This document shows, in pieces, positions 49,654-58,804 of a DNA stretch of 64,000 nt. Source of the stretch: Paracoccaceae bacterium (GTDB taxonomy: Bacteria; Pseudomonadota; Alphaproteobacteria; Rhodobacterales; Rhodobacteraceae); assembly GCA_024236495.1 (NCBI GenBank), contig JACKKJ010000004.1:124001-188000 (forward strand). The letters are read 5' to 3'. The stretch's first letter is position 1, and every line of letters starts with the position of its first letter. The notes beneath the pieces were generated by a model. The model saw only the letters and a list, made by a program, of their open reading frames with translations, searched no databases and was not told the origin of the DNA. Made by a program: the position numbers and the translations under genes.

Positions 49654-50106
49654 ATGAAGCGGCTTGTCCTCGCGCTTCTTCTGGCGGCGGCGCCGGCCCT
49701 TGCGGTCCAGCCCGGCGAAATGCTTGCCGATCCCGCGCTGGAGGCGCGGGCGCGGGAAATTTCCTCGGTCCTGCGCTGCCCGGTCTGCCAGGGCGAGACG
49801 ATCGACGATTCGAACGCTCCGGTCGCCCGCGACCTGCGCCTTGTCGTGCGCGAACGGGTGATGGCGGGCGACACCAACGACCAGGTCATCGACTTCGTCG
49901 TCGACCGCTTTGGCGAATTCGTCCTGTTCGAGCCGCGCGCGAAGGGCGCCAACATCATCCTGTGGATCGCCGGGCCCATGATGCTGCTGATCGGGCTGGC
50001 GGGTGCGGCTGTCTACCTGCGCCGCCGTGGCACCCAGCCGGAGACCGCGCCACGCCCCCTGGACGAGGACGAGGCGCGCCGGCTGAAGGAAATCCTGAAC
50101 GAATGA
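49654..50106 (+). CDS. ccmH: cytochrome c-type biogenesis protein CcmH
   Basis: 150-aa periplasmic thiol protein that reduces apocytochrome c for heme attachment by CcmF. Seen: a signal peptide (MKRLVLALLLAAAPALA), the redox motif LRCPVCQ with Cys42 and Cys45, DDSNAPVARDLR, and a C-terminal membrane helix (IILWIAGPMMLLIGLAGAAV). Length and order fit Ccl2/CcmH of alphaproteobacteria. It forms an operon with ccmF. Confidence 0.95.
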   Translation: MKRLVLALLLAAAPALAVQPGEMLADPALEARAREISSVLRCPVCQGETIDDSNAPVARDLRLVVRERVMAGDTNDQVIDFVVDRFGEFVLFEPRAKGANIILWIAGPMMLLIGLAGAAVYLRRRGTQPETAPRPLDEDEARRLKEILNE

Positions 50107-50173
50107 CGCACCGTTCCCCTTCCCCTCGGGCGAAGGGTCGCTAATCTGCCCGCCAGAAACAGGAGGGGCGGCG

Positions 50174-50950
50174 ATGGCCTATCAGACGATTACGACCGAA
50201 TCCGATGCGGGCCTGACGGTCATCACGCTGGCCAGGCCCGATGTGATGAACGCGCTCAACACCCAGATGCGCGCCGAGATCACCGACGCGGTGCGCCGCG
50301 CCGGCGCCGAGGCGCGCTGCGTGGTTCTGACCGGGGCAGGGCGGGCCTTCTGTTCGGGGCAGGATCTGGGCGACCGGGCGCAGATCGCCAGCATCGACCT
50401 CGAACGCACGCTGCGCGACGAATACGAACCCATGCTGCGCGCGATCTACGATTGCCCGGTGCCGGTCATCGCGGCGGTGAACGGCGCGGCGGCGGGGGCA
50501 GGCGCGAACCTCGCGCTGGCGGCCGATGTGGTGATCGCGGCCGAAGCCGCCTTCTTCAGCCAGGCCTTCACCCGCATCGGCCTGATGCCCGATGCCGGCG
50601 GCACATGGTGGCTGCCCCGCCAGATGGGTTTTGCCAAGGCGATGGGGGCCGCGCTTTTCGCCGACCGCATCCCCGCCCGGCAGGCGGCGGACTGGGGGAT
50701 GATCTGGGAATGCGTGCCCGACGCGGATTTCGACGCCCACTGGCGCGGGCGGGCCGCGCATCTGGCCAAGGGGCCGACGGTGGCCTATCGCAACATCAAG
50801 ACGGCGCTGCGCGGCGCATGGGGCCAAGACCTTGGCGGCCAGCTCTCGCTCGAGGCGCGGCTCCAGGGGGAATGCGGCATGACCAACGACTTCAAGGAAG
50901 GCGTGATCGCCTTTCTTGAAAAGCGCCCGCCCCATTTCGAGGGGCGCTGA
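50174..50950 (+). CDS. enoyl-CoA hydratase/isomerase family protein, PaaG-like
   Basis: 258 aa crotonase-fold enzyme. Seen: RPDVMNALNTQMRAEI, the oxyanion-hole segment GAGRAFCSGQDL, AAGAGANLALAADVVIA and FSQAFTRIGLMPDAGGTWWL. The last motif and LFADRIPARQAADWGMIWE closely resemble PaaG, the ring-opening isomerase of phenylacetate breakdown. No other paa genes are present, so this is a family-level call. GGAGGGGCGGCG lies before the ATG. Confidence 0.88.
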   Translation: MAYQTITTESDAGLTVITLARPDVMNALNTQMRAEITDAVRRAGAEARCVVLTGAGRAFCSGQDLGDRAQIASIDLERTLRDEYEPMLRAIYDCPVPVIAAVNGAAAGAGANLALAADVVIAAEAAFFSQAFTRIGLMPDAGGTWWLPRQMGFAKAMGAALFADRIPARQAADWGMIWECVPDADFDAHWRGRAAHLAKGPTVAYRNIKTALRGAWGQDLGGQLSLEARLQGECGMTNDFKEGVIAFLEKRPPHFEGR

Positions 50951-51103
50951 TCCGTCGCGGCGGTTTTCGCCCGCCGTACCATGTCCCCGCTTGACCGAAA
51001 CCCTTTCCCGCCCGAAGGTTGAACCAGAGGGCGCATGGCCCCTTGGCACGAGGGGCCGGCGATCCGCCGCACCCTCTTCAATGTGCCAAACGGGGAGGTT
51101 TTC

Positions 51104-53029
51104 ATGCGCTGCATCACAGTTCTTGGCCCATCGCAATCGGGCAAGACCGAGCTTGTCCGACAACTCGCCGCCCTTGACGGCAAGCCCCCCCGGACCGAGA
51201 ACGCCGGCCACCTGAGCCTGACCCGTTTCACCTTCATGGACGAAGACTGGTGCGCCGTGGACATGTCGGGCGGGCCGGAGTTCGCACGCATGGCCGGCGC
51301 GCCGCTTCTGGCGTCGGACGCGGCGGTTCTGTGCGTCTCGCCCGACCCGGCCGAGGCGGCGCTGGCCGCGCCCTGGCTGCGCGCGATCGAGGAGGCCGGA
51401 ACGCCCTGCATGATCTTCATCAACCGGATGGATACGCCCAAGGGCCGGGTGCGCGACATCGTGGCCGCGCTCCAGGCCTATACCAACCACGCCATCGTCC
51501 TGCGCCAGATTCCGATCCGCGAAGACGGCCAGGTCGTCGGCGCGATCGACCTGATTTCGGAACGCGCCTGGCGCTACCGCGAAGGCCAGCCCTCGACCCT
51601 GGTCGCGATGCCCAAGGCCGAAGCGGACCGCGAACACGAGGCGCGGGCCGAGCTTCTGGAACACATGTCGGATTTCGACGATGCGCTGCTTGAGGAATTG
51701 ATCGAGGATCACGAGCCCGCAGCGGGTGCGCTTTTCTCGATCGCGCGGCGCGAGACGCAGGACGCGGTGCTGATCCCCACCTTCCTGGGCGCGGCCAGCC
51801 ACATGAACGGCGTGATGCGCCTGATGAAGGCACTTCGCCACGAGGCGCCCGGGCCTGACGCGCTGCGCGCGCGCCTGGGGCAGGCGGATGCCGTCGCCGT
51901 CGGCTTTCACGCGCAAAACCGCAAGCACCTGGGAAAATGCGTCTTCCTGCGGGCGCTGGCCGATGGCGTGTCGGTCGGCAGCCAGCTTGGCGGCGACAAC
52001 CTGGGCGGGCTGGCGGAACTTGGCGGCAAGGGTCATCTCGACCGCCTCGCGCCGGGCGAGGTCGCGGTGACGGTCAAGTCCGACCAGCTTGACGCAGGCA
52101 GGGTCTTTGCCGCCCAGGCCAGTCACGATGCGCCCGGCTGGGCCAGGGGCTGCCCGCCCGCGCTGACGCGGATCGTGATGCCTGCCAACGAACGCGACGA
52201 GGTGCGGCTTTCGGCTGCGCTGACCCGCCTGGCCGAGGCCGACCCGATGCTGGCGATGGGCCAGGACGAGGCGACGGGCCATGTCGCCGTCCGTCTTCAG
52301 GGGCCGATGCACCAGCGCCAGACCCTTGCCGCCCTGGCCGACGACTTCGGGATCGAGGTCACGATCGACGCGCCCGCGCCGCGCTACTGCGAAACCATCT
52401 CCTCCCAGGTCGAGGAACATTACCGCCACCGCAAGCAGTCGGGCGGCGCGGGTCAGTTCGCCGATGTGGCGCTGGTCGTCGGGCCCCTGCCGCGCGGCGA
52501 GGGCTTCCGCTTCGACGAGGTGGTCAAGGGTGGGGCGGTGCCGCGCAACTACATCCCCTCGGTCGAGGAAGGCGCCCGCGAGGCGATGGACAAGGGGCCG
52601 CTCGGCTTTCCCGTCATCGACGTGTCCGTCACGCTGACCGACGGCAAGTCGCATTCCGTCGACAGTTCCGATTATGCCTTCCGCACTGCCGGGCGCATGG
52701 GCGTGCGCGAGGCGCTGCAAAAGGCGGGGCCGGTCCTGCTTCAGCCGATCGAGCGGATCGATATCCATGTGCCCTCGGTCTACTCCGGCGCGATGGTGTC
52801 GCTTGTCTCGTCGATGAAGGGACAGGTGCTGGGCTTTGATGCCGACCCGGTCTTTCGCGGCTGGGACATCTTCCGCGCCCTCATCCCCGCCTCCGCGACC
52901 GAGGATCTGGTGATGGCGCTCGGTTCCTCGACCCAGGGCACCGCCTGGCACGAGGCCGCCTTCGACCATTACGAGGAGATCTATGGCAAGGAGGCGGAGA
53001 AGATCAGCAAGGAACATGCCGCCGCCTGA
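51104..53029 (+). CDS. elongation factor G-like translational GTPase paralogue
   Basis: 641 aa, about 50-60 shorter than canonical EF-G. Domain order is that of EF-G (G, II, III, IV, V), with the domain IV block GGAGQFADVALVVGPL and late VPSVYSGAMVSLVSSMKGQVLG. The G domain is degenerate: P-loop GPSQSGKT (8-15) and NRMD (107-110) are kept, but the usual DTPGH reads DMSGG (53-57), losing the catalytic His, and the switch I GITI segment is missing. It is probably a ribosome-linked factor with altered GTP hydrolysis, not the main EF-G. Confidence 0.85.
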   Translation: MRCITVLGPSQSGKTELVRQLAALDGKPPRTENAGHLSLTRFTFMDEDWCAVDMSGGPEFARMAGAPLLASDAAVLCVSPDPAEAALAAPWLRAIEEAGTPCMIFINRMDTPKGRVRDIVAALQAYTNHAIVLRQIPIREDGQVVGAIDLISERAWRYREGQPSTLVAMPKAEADREHEARAELLEHMSDFDDALLEELIEDHEPAAGALFSIARRETQDAVLIPTFLGAASHMNGVMRLMKALRHEAPGPDALRARLGQADAVAVGFHAQNRKHLGKCVFLRALADGVSVGSQLGGDNLGGLAELGGKGHLDRLAPGEVAVTVKSDQLDAGRVFAAQASHDAPGWARGCPPALTRIVMPANERDEVRLSAALTRLAEADPMLAMGQDEATGHVAVRLQGPMHQRQTLAALADDFGIEVTIDAPAPRYCETISSQVEEHYRHRKQSGGAGQFADVALVVGPLPRGEGFRFDEVVKGGAVPRNYIPSVEEGAREAMDKGPLGFPVIDVSVTLTDGKSHSVDSSDYAFRTAGRMGVREALQKAGPVLLQPIERIDIHVPSVYSGAMVSLVSSMKGQVLGFDADPVFRGWDIFRALIPASATEDLVMALGSSTQGTAWHEAAFDHYEEIYGKEAEKISKEHAAA

Positions 53030-53068
53030 TGCCGCAGGCCCCCCGGGCCTGTCCGGGGGCGTCCGATC

Positions 53069-53097
53069 TTGACCGGGCCGCGCGGCGGGGGTATTCC
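53069..53097 (+). promoter_or_regulatory. candidate promoter for the DUF2087 gene
   Basis: TTGACC (53069-53074) and TATTCC (53092-53097) are 17 nt apart in the 234-nt gap after the EF-G-like gene, 167 nt before the next start. Pattern-only evidence. Confidence 0.35.
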
Positions 53098-53263
53098 CGT
53101 CGGCGGTCCGCAGTTCACCAAGGCGTCGCCGTCCCGGTCTCCGGGAAGCTAAACCTGCGATCCCTCGACCATCGGCTTGTTATCCCGCAAGCGCGCCTGG
53201 CACGACAAGACGGCGACCATCGGCCCCGGATCACCCGGCATCGGCGCGCCGAAAGGATTGAAC

Positions 53264-53797
53264 ATGCCCCGTGAAGCCATCGCGCTTTCCATCCCCGACC
53301 TGTCGGATTTCGCCAGACGCCTTGGCCGCGACCTTGAGGCCGCGGACCCGAGGCCCGGCCATCTGAGCCTTCTGAACATGATCGCCCGGGCGGCCGGGTT
53401 CCGCAACTACCAGCACCTGCGCAGCGGCGCCGCGCGATCGCTTCCCACGCCGCCTGAACCGCCGGTCCCGTCTGACCCCAAGAAACTCGCCCAGGCCTCG
53501 CGCCTTTTCGACGCCGGGGGCCGGATGATCCGCTGGCCCAAGAAGACATCGATCCAGGCGCTGTGCGTCTGGGCGCTCTGGGCCCGTCTGCCCGCACGGC
53601 AGGACATGACCGAGGCCGAGGTCAACCGCGCGGCCGAGGCGTTCCACCTTTTCGGCGACCGCGCGCTGCTGCGCCGGTCGCTGATCGACCACGGCCTTGC
53701 CGAACGTGCCCGCGACGGCAGCACCTACCGGCGCATCGAACGCCAGCCCCCGCCCGAGGCGCGCGACCTGATCCGCGCCCTGGCCGAACGGCAATGA
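53264..53797 (+). CDS. DUF2087 domain protein
   Basis: 177 aa. The N-terminal part (IPDLSDFARRLGRDLEA, LSLLNMIARAAGFRNYQHL) looks like a small helical module found in front of DUF2087. The C-terminal half has the DUF2087 pattern (GRMIRWPKKTSIQALCVWAL, EVNRAAEAFHLFGDRALLRRSL, DGSTYRRIE), often attached to DNA-binding helix-turn-helix proteins; a regulatory role is possible but not shown. The start at 53264 follows AAAGGA; the ATG at 53177 is less supported. Monocistronic, flanked by a strong terminator. Confidence 0.8.
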   Translation: MPREAIALSIPDLSDFARRLGRDLEAADPRPGHLSLLNMIARAAGFRNYQHLRSGAARSLPTPPEPPVPSDPKKLAQASRLFDAGGRMIRWPKKTSIQALCVWALWARLPARQDMTEAEVNRAAEAFHLFGDRALLRRSLIDHGLAERARDGSTYRRIERQPPPEARDLIRALAERQ

Positions 53798-53800
53798 AAA

Positions 53801-53822
53801 GGGCCGCCCCGAAGGGCGGCCC
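53801..53822. terminator. bidirectional terminator between the DUF2087 gene and gltA
   Basis: GGGCCGCCC (53801-53809) and GGGCGGCCC (53814-53822) form a 9-bp stem with a CGAA loop. On the minus strand it is followed by CTTTTC (from AAAA at 53797-53800), on the plus strand by GATCCTTTT, so it can end both convergent transcripts. Confidence 0.85.
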
Positions 53823-53844
53823 GATCCTTTTCCGGCCCCCGCGT

Positions 53845-55140
53845 TCAGCGGGCTTCGACGTCCAGGTAATCCCGCCGCGTCGGCCCGACATAAAGCTGGC
53901 GCGGACGGCCGATCTTCTGCTGCGGATCGCCGATCATTTCCTTCCATTGGGAAATCCACCCGACCGTCCGCGACAGCGCGAAGATCGGCGTGAACATCGA
54001 GGTCGGGAATCCCATCGCCTCAAGGATGATGCCCGAATAGAAATCGACGTTCGGGTAAAGCTTCTTCTCGATGAAGTAGGGATCCTCCAGCGCGATGCGT
54101 TCCAGCTCCTTGGCGACCTGCAAGAGCGGGTTGTCGTGAACGCCCAGCAGGTCCAGCACCTCGTCGGCGGATTCCTTCATCACCTTCGCGCGCGGGTCGA
54201 AGTTCTTGTAGACCCGGTGGCCGAAGCCCATCAGCCGGTAGGGGTCGTTCTTGTCCTTGGCCCGGCGGATCGCCTCGGGGATGTTCTCGACCGACCCGAT
54301 CTCGCGCAGCATCTCGAGGCATGCCTGGTTGGCGCCGCCGTGGGCGGGGCCCCAAAGACAGGCAATGCCGGCGGCGATGCAGGCAAAGGGGTTTGCGCCC
54401 GACGATCCAGCCAGCCGCACGGTCGAGGTGGAGGCGTTCTGTTCGTGATCTGCATGCAGCATCATGATGCGGTCCATCGCGCGCTCAAGCTCGGGACGGA
54501 CCACATAATCCTCGCACGGGACGGCAAAGCACATGTGCAGGAAGTTGCCGGCATAGGACAACGAGTTCTTCGGGTAAACGAACGGCTGCCCGATCGAATA
54601 CTTGTAGGCCATCGCCGCGATCGTCGGCAGCTTCGCGATCATGCGGATCGCCGCGACCTCGCGCTGCCAGGGGTCGTTGATGTCAAGGCTGTCGTGGTAG
54701 AAGGCCGACATCGCGCCCACGACACCGACCATGGTCGCCATCGGGTGGCTGTCGCGGCGGAACCCGCGGAAGAAGTTGTGCATCTGTTCATGCACCATGG
54801 TGTGCCGCGTCACGCGGTTCTCGAAATCCCGCATCTGTGCGGCGTCCGGCAGTTCGCCGTAAAGCAGCAGATAGCAGACCTCCAGGTGGTGCGACTTGTC
54901 GGCCAGCTGTTCGATCGGGTAGCCGCGATAAAGAAGCTCCCCCAGGTCGCCGTCGATATAGGTGATCGAACTGTCGCAGGCCGCGGTGGAGGTGAAGCCA
55001 GGGTCGTAGGTGAAGACGTCCGCCTGCGCGTAGAGCTTGCGGATGTCGATGACCTCCGGGCCTGCGGTCGGCGTCAGCACCGGCATGTCGTAGCTCTTGC
55101 CGTCGATGCTGAGTGTTGCGGTCTTCTTCGTCTCGGCCAT
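53845..55140 (-). CDS. gltA: citrate synthase
   Basis: Condenses acetyl-CoA with oxaloacetate, entry to the TCA cycle; it takes the product of the pdh complex encoded 30 kb away. 431 aa, type II. Seen: ITYIDGDLGELLYRGYPIEQL in parts, HADHEQNASTSTVR (catalytic His), WGPAHGGANQA (His), GFGHRVYKNFDPRA, and the catalytic Asp in PNVDFYSGI. The start at MAETKKTATL has GAGAGGG at good spacing; an ATG two codons upstream abuts that site. Coupled in order with gltX upstream. Confidence 0.97.
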   Translation of the reverse strand: MAETKKTATLSIDGKSYDMPVLTPTAGPEVIDIRKLYAQADVFTYDPGFTSTAACDSSITYIDGDLGELLYRGYPIEQLADKSHHLEVCYLLLYGELPDAAQMRDFENRVTRHTMVHEQMHNFFRGFRRDSHPMATMVGVVGAMSAFYHDSLDINDPWQREVAAIRMIAKLPTIAAMAYKYSIGQPFVYPKNSLSYAGNFLHMCFAVPCEDYVVRPELERAMDRIMMLHADHEQNASTSTVRLAGSSGANPFACIAAGIACLWGPAHGGANQACLEMLREIGSVENIPEAIRRAKDKNDPYRLMGFGHRVYKNFDPRAKVMKESADEVLDLLGVHDNPLLQVAKELERIALEDPYFIEKKLYPNVDFYSGIILEAMGFPTSMFTPIFALSRTVGWISQWKEMIGDPQQKIGRPRQLYVGPTRRDYLDVEAR

Positions 55141-55213
55141 GTCCATCCCTCTCATCCTGTAGGCAGGGACGGGCCCCGCACACGTCAATCCTTGGCCGGA
55201 CCCCGGCGGGATC

Positions 55214-56623
55214 TCAGCCAGCCACGTCCTTCAGTCGGGCGATCGTCTCCTCCCGACCGATGACGAGCATCATGTCGAAGACACTGGGCGTGACCGCGCG
55301 CCCGGCCAGTGCGGCGCGCAGGGGGCCGGCGATCTTGCCCAGACCCAGCCCGTGCGCACCCGCGACGGCGGCGACAGCGGCCTCCAGTTCATCTCTCGAC
55401 CAGCTAGCATTTTGCAGCTGCGGCGTCAATTCGTGCAGTATACCAAGGGATACCGAATCCAGCGCAGCTTCCGCCTTCTCGTCCCGGACGATCGGTCGGG
55501 AAGTCAGGACAAAATGCGCCTTTTCAACAAGTTCCGGAAATGTCTTTGAGCGTTCGCGAAGGCAGTAAAGACCGCGTGACAACCCGTCTTTCTGCACCTG
55601 CGAAAGCGGCGGCTTTCCCGCGGCTTCCAGAAATGCCTCAATTTCAGGCAAAAGCCTTTCATCGGGCGTCGCTGCGATGTGCTGGCCGCACAGGTTTTCC
55701 AGTTTCTTGAAGTCGAGCCGCGCCGGCGCCCGGCCGATTCCCTCAAGGTCGAACCATGCGCGCGCCTGGTCGTCGGTGAAGTACTCCGCATCGCCATGCG
55801 CCCAGCCCAGCCGCGCAAGGTAGTTGCGCATGCCCGCCGCCGGGTAGCCCATCGCCTGGTATTCCTCCAGCCCGACGGCGCCGTGGCGTTTCGACAGCTT
55901 CTTGCCGTCCGGCCCGTGGATCAGCGGGATATGGGCCCAGACCGGCACGGTCCAGCCCATCGCGTTGTAGACCTGGGTCTGGCGGGCAGCGTTGTTCAGG
56001 TGGTCGTCCCCCCGGATGACATGCGTGACGCCCATGTCGTGATCGTCCACCACGACGGCAAGCATGTAGGTCGGCGTACCATCGGAACGTAAACAGACCA
56101 TGTCGTCGAGCTGGTCGTTGCGGAAGGTGACGGTGCCCTGGACCTTGTCCTCGATCACCGTCACGCCCTCGCGCGGGGCCTTCAGGCGGATCACATGGGG
56201 CGCGTCCGGATGGGTCGCGGGATCGGCGTCGCGCCAGGGGCTCTGGAACAGGGTCGAACGCCCCTCCGCCCGGGCGGCCTCGCGGAAGGCCTCGATCTCC
56301 TCCTGCGTGGAAAAGCACTTGTAGGCGTGGCCGCGCGCCAGCATCTCGCGCGCCACCTCGGCGTGCCGCTCGCGCCCCTCGAACTGGCTGACGACATCGC
56401 CGTCCCAGTCGAGGCCCAGCCACTTCAGCCCGCGCAGGATCGCCTCCGTCGCCTCGGGGGTGGACCGTTCGCGGTCGGTATCCTCGATCCGGAGCAGGAA
56501 CCGGCCGCCGCGCCCGCGCGCGAAGAGCCAGTTGAAAAGAGCGGTGCGCGCGCCGCCGATGTGCAGGTAGCCGGTGGGCGACGGGGCGAAACGGGTCACG
56601 ATCTGCGCGGCGGGCTGGGTCAT
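55214..56623 (-). CDS. gltX: glutamate--tRNA ligase
   Basis: 469-aa class I synthetase charging tRNA-Glu. Seen: RFAPSPTGYLHIGGARTALF (HIGH motif), RIEDTDRERSTPE, HVIRGDDHLNN and the KMSKS-type GKKLSKRHGAVGLEEY. The start was set at MTQPAAQIVTRF (56623). The C-terminal tRNA-anticodon part (about 55380-55680) is clearly less GC-rich than the rest. Divergent from comEC with 93 nt between. Confidence 0.96.
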   Translation of the reverse strand: MTQPAAQIVTRFAPSPTGYLHIGGARTALFNWLFARGRGGRFLLRIEDTDRERSTPEATEAILRGLKWLGLDWDGDVVSQFEGRERHAEVAREMLARGHAYKCFSTQEEIEAFREAARAEGRSTLFQSPWRDADPATHPDAPHVIRLKAPREGVTVIEDKVQGTVTFRNDQLDDMVCLRSDGTPTYMLAVVVDDHDMGVTHVIRGDDHLNNAARQTQVYNAMGWTVPVWAHIPLIHGPDGKKLSKRHGAVGLEEYQAMGYPAAGMRNYLARLGWAHGDAEYFTDDQARAWFDLEGIGRAPARLDFKKLENLCGQHIAATPDERLLPEIEAFLEAAGKPPLSQVQKDGLSRGLYCLRERSKTFPELVEKAHFVLTSRPIVRDEKAEAALDSVSLGILHELTPQLQNASWSRDELEAAVAAVAGAHGLGLGKIAGPLRAALAGRAVTPSVFDMMLVIGREETIARLKDVAG

Positions 56624-56716
56624 GGGCGCGTTAACCTTTCGGAAACCAAGTGCGTTCAGGCTGGCCCCGTTCATTAGGCAAAGGCCGCCGGGGACACAAG
56701 GGATCATGGGTGAGGG

Positions 56717-58798
56717 ATGGCGGCACTGACGCGCGCGCTGGGGGCAGTTCTCGACGACCTCGCGGCGGCGCGGGGGGCGGCAATGCCCTGGGCGCCGGTC
56801 CTGTTTTCCGTTGGAATCGCAGTGTTTTTCCTCGCGCGGCAGGAACCGGGGCAGGGCGCCTTCCTGCAGGCGGGGGCGGGGCTGGCGGCGGCGATGGCGC
56901 TGCGCTTTCGCGGCGGCGAACGCTGGCAGCTTCCCGCCATGGGTGCCGCGCTGATCCTCGCGGGGTTTCTTGTCGCAGGGCTCAGGACGCAGATCGTCGC
57001 GGGGCCGGTGCTGGCGGATCGCTACTACGGTCCGGTGACGGGCCGGATCGTCGATATCGACCGGTCGTTCTCCGACCAGCTCCGGCTGACGCTTGACGGG
57101 GTGGCGCTCGACATCGTCGCGCCGGCCCGCACGCCCCGGCTGGTCCGCGTGGCCCTTCACGGCGACGCGCCCTTCGTTCCCGAGCCGGGGCAGCGGGTCC
57201 GGGTGATCGCGCATCTGTCGCCGCCCGACGGTCCGGTTGAACCTGGCGGCTTCGATTTTCAGCGGATCGCCTGGTTCGAGGGGCTGGGCGCGGTGGGCTA
57301 CACCCGCAAGCCGGTCGAAAGCCTGGCGCTACCCGGCGATGGCCCCGGGCTCTGGGCCTTCCGGGTCCGCATGGCACTGTCGCGCCTGATGCAGGAACGG
57401 ATGGAAGGGCAGGCGGGTGCCTTCGCCGCCGCGCTGATGACGGGGGACCGTTCCGGCGTCACGCGCGACACGAACGACGCGCTGCGCAATTCCAACCTGT
57501 CGCATCTCATCTCCATCTCCGGGCTGCACATGGGGCTGCTGAGCGGCTTCGTCTTCGCCCTGTGCCGCTATGGCCTTGCGCTGGCGCCGCCCGTCGCGCT
57601 CAGGCTGAACACCAAGAAGGTGGCGGCCATCGCCGCGCTTCTGGCGGCGACCTTCTACCTGGTTCTGGCCGGTCCCAGCGTCGCCACGCGGCGCGCCTAT
57701 GTGATGGCGGCGGTGATGCTGACAGCCGTCCTGCTGGACCGGCGCGCGATCTCGCTCCGGTCGGTCGCGATCGCGGCGATGATCGTGCTGCTGATCGAAC
57801 CCGAAAGCCTGGTCGAACCGGGGTTCCAGATGTCCTTCGGCGCCACCGTCGCGCTGATCGTGGCCTTCGGGCAGTGGACGCGGGTTTCGGGCCGGGTGCC
57901 GGCGGTCCTGCGCCCGGTGGCGGCGCTTTGCCTGTCGTCGCTGGCGGCGGGAACCGCGACACTTCCAATTGCGGCCGCACATTTCAACCGCATCGCCGAA
58001 TATGGCCTTGTCGCGAACCTCGCCGCGGTCCCGGTGATGGGCATGGCGGTGATGCCTGCCGGCGTCATCGCGGCCCTTCTCGCGCCCCTTGGCCTTGCCG
58101 CCCCGGCGCTTTGGGTGATGGAAGAGGGATGCCGGTTCATCCTTCTTGTCGCGAAGCTGGTGGCCGGACTTGACGGCGCGGTGGTGCCGGTTCCCGCGCC
58201 CGCCGGATGGATCCTTCCCTCGCTTGGCCTCGGGGCGCTTCTTCTGGCGCTGACGCGGCCCCCCTGGCTTCGCGGCCTGGGCGTGCTCGCACTCGCGGGC
58301 GGCCTTGTCGGGTGGACGCTGGCGGACCGCCCGCTTCTTCTGATCGCGGACGAAGGCACGCTGGTCGGGCTGATGACGCCTTCGGGCCGTGCGCTGTCCA
58401 AGGCGAAGGGGGCGGGCTTCGTCGCATCGAGCTGGCTGGAGGATGACGGCGACGCCGCCGACCAGCAGGCCGCCCACGACCGCGGTGCCTTTGCCGGTCC
58501 GCGCGGGCAGGCCACGGCACGGCTGGGTGCGCTGACCATCTGGCACCTGACCGGCAAGACCGCCCCGCAGCGGGCCGGCGACGTCTGCGTGCCGGGCGCG
58601 ATCGTGGTGATGGATGGCTACTGGCGGGGCGGTCCCCCCGCCTGCCGCCTTTTCGACGCCCGGGCGCTTGCCCGGACCGGCGCGCTCGCGCTGTCGCCCG
58701 CGCCCGGCGGCGGGCTTGCGCTGCGCTCCGCCCGCGCCAGCGGCGGCCACCGGCTTTGGAACGACCGGACGCTGCGGGCCTTCAGGCTGGGCAACTGA
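56717..58798 (+). CDS. comEC: ComEC/Rec2 family DNA-uptake channel
   Basis: 693 aa inner-membrane protein that passes single-stranded DNA into the cytoplasm. Seen: an N-terminal OB-like region (GPVTGRIVDIDRSFSDQLRL), the competence domain with LSHLISISGLHMGLLSGF, AGPSVATRRAYVMAAVMLTA and EPGFQMSFGATVAL, and a shortened C-terminal part in place of a full metallo-beta-lactamase domain. In R. capsulatus ComEC is needed for recipients to take up GTA DNA, a functional link to the GTA cluster in this window. Confidence 0.92.
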   Translation: MAALTRALGAVLDDLAAARGAAMPWAPVLFSVGIAVFFLARQEPGQGAFLQAGAGLAAAMALRFRGGERWQLPAMGAALILAGFLVAGLRTQIVAGPVLADRYYGPVTGRIVDIDRSFSDQLRLTLDGVALDIVAPARTPRLVRVALHGDAPFVPEPGQRVRVIAHLSPPDGPVEPGGFDFQRIAWFEGLGAVGYTRKPVESLALPGDGPGLWAFRVRMALSRLMQERMEGQAGAFAAALMTGDRSGVTRDTNDALRNSNLSHLISISGLHMGLLSGFVFALCRYGLALAPPVALRLNTKKVAAIAALLAATFYLVLAGPSVATRRAYVMAAVMLTAVLLDRRAISLRSVAIAAMIVLLIEPESLVEPGFQMSFGATVALIVAFGQWTRVSGRVPAVLRPVAALCLSSLAAGTATLPIAAAHFNRIAEYGLVANLAAVPVMGMAVMPAGVIAALLAPLGLAAPALWVMEEGCRFILLVAKLVAGLDGAVVPVPAPAGWILPSLGLGALLLALTRPPWLRGLGVLALAGGLVGWTLADRPLLLIADEGTLVGLMTPSGRALSKAKGAGFVASSWLEDDGDAADQQAAHDRGAFAGPRGQATARLGALTIWHLTGKTAPQRAGDVCVPGAIVVMDGYWRGGPPACRLFDARALARTGALALSPAPGGGLALRSARASGGHRLWNDRTLRAFRLGN

Positions 58799-58804
58799 CC
58801 GGCG

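Noticed and set aside
50141..53017. A 958-codon open frame on the minus strand, antisense to the PaaG-like and EF-G-like genes
   Set aside because: Long antisense frames are common in GC-rich DNA. The product is Arg/His/Gly-rich with no recognisable domain, while the plus strand encodes clear protein families.
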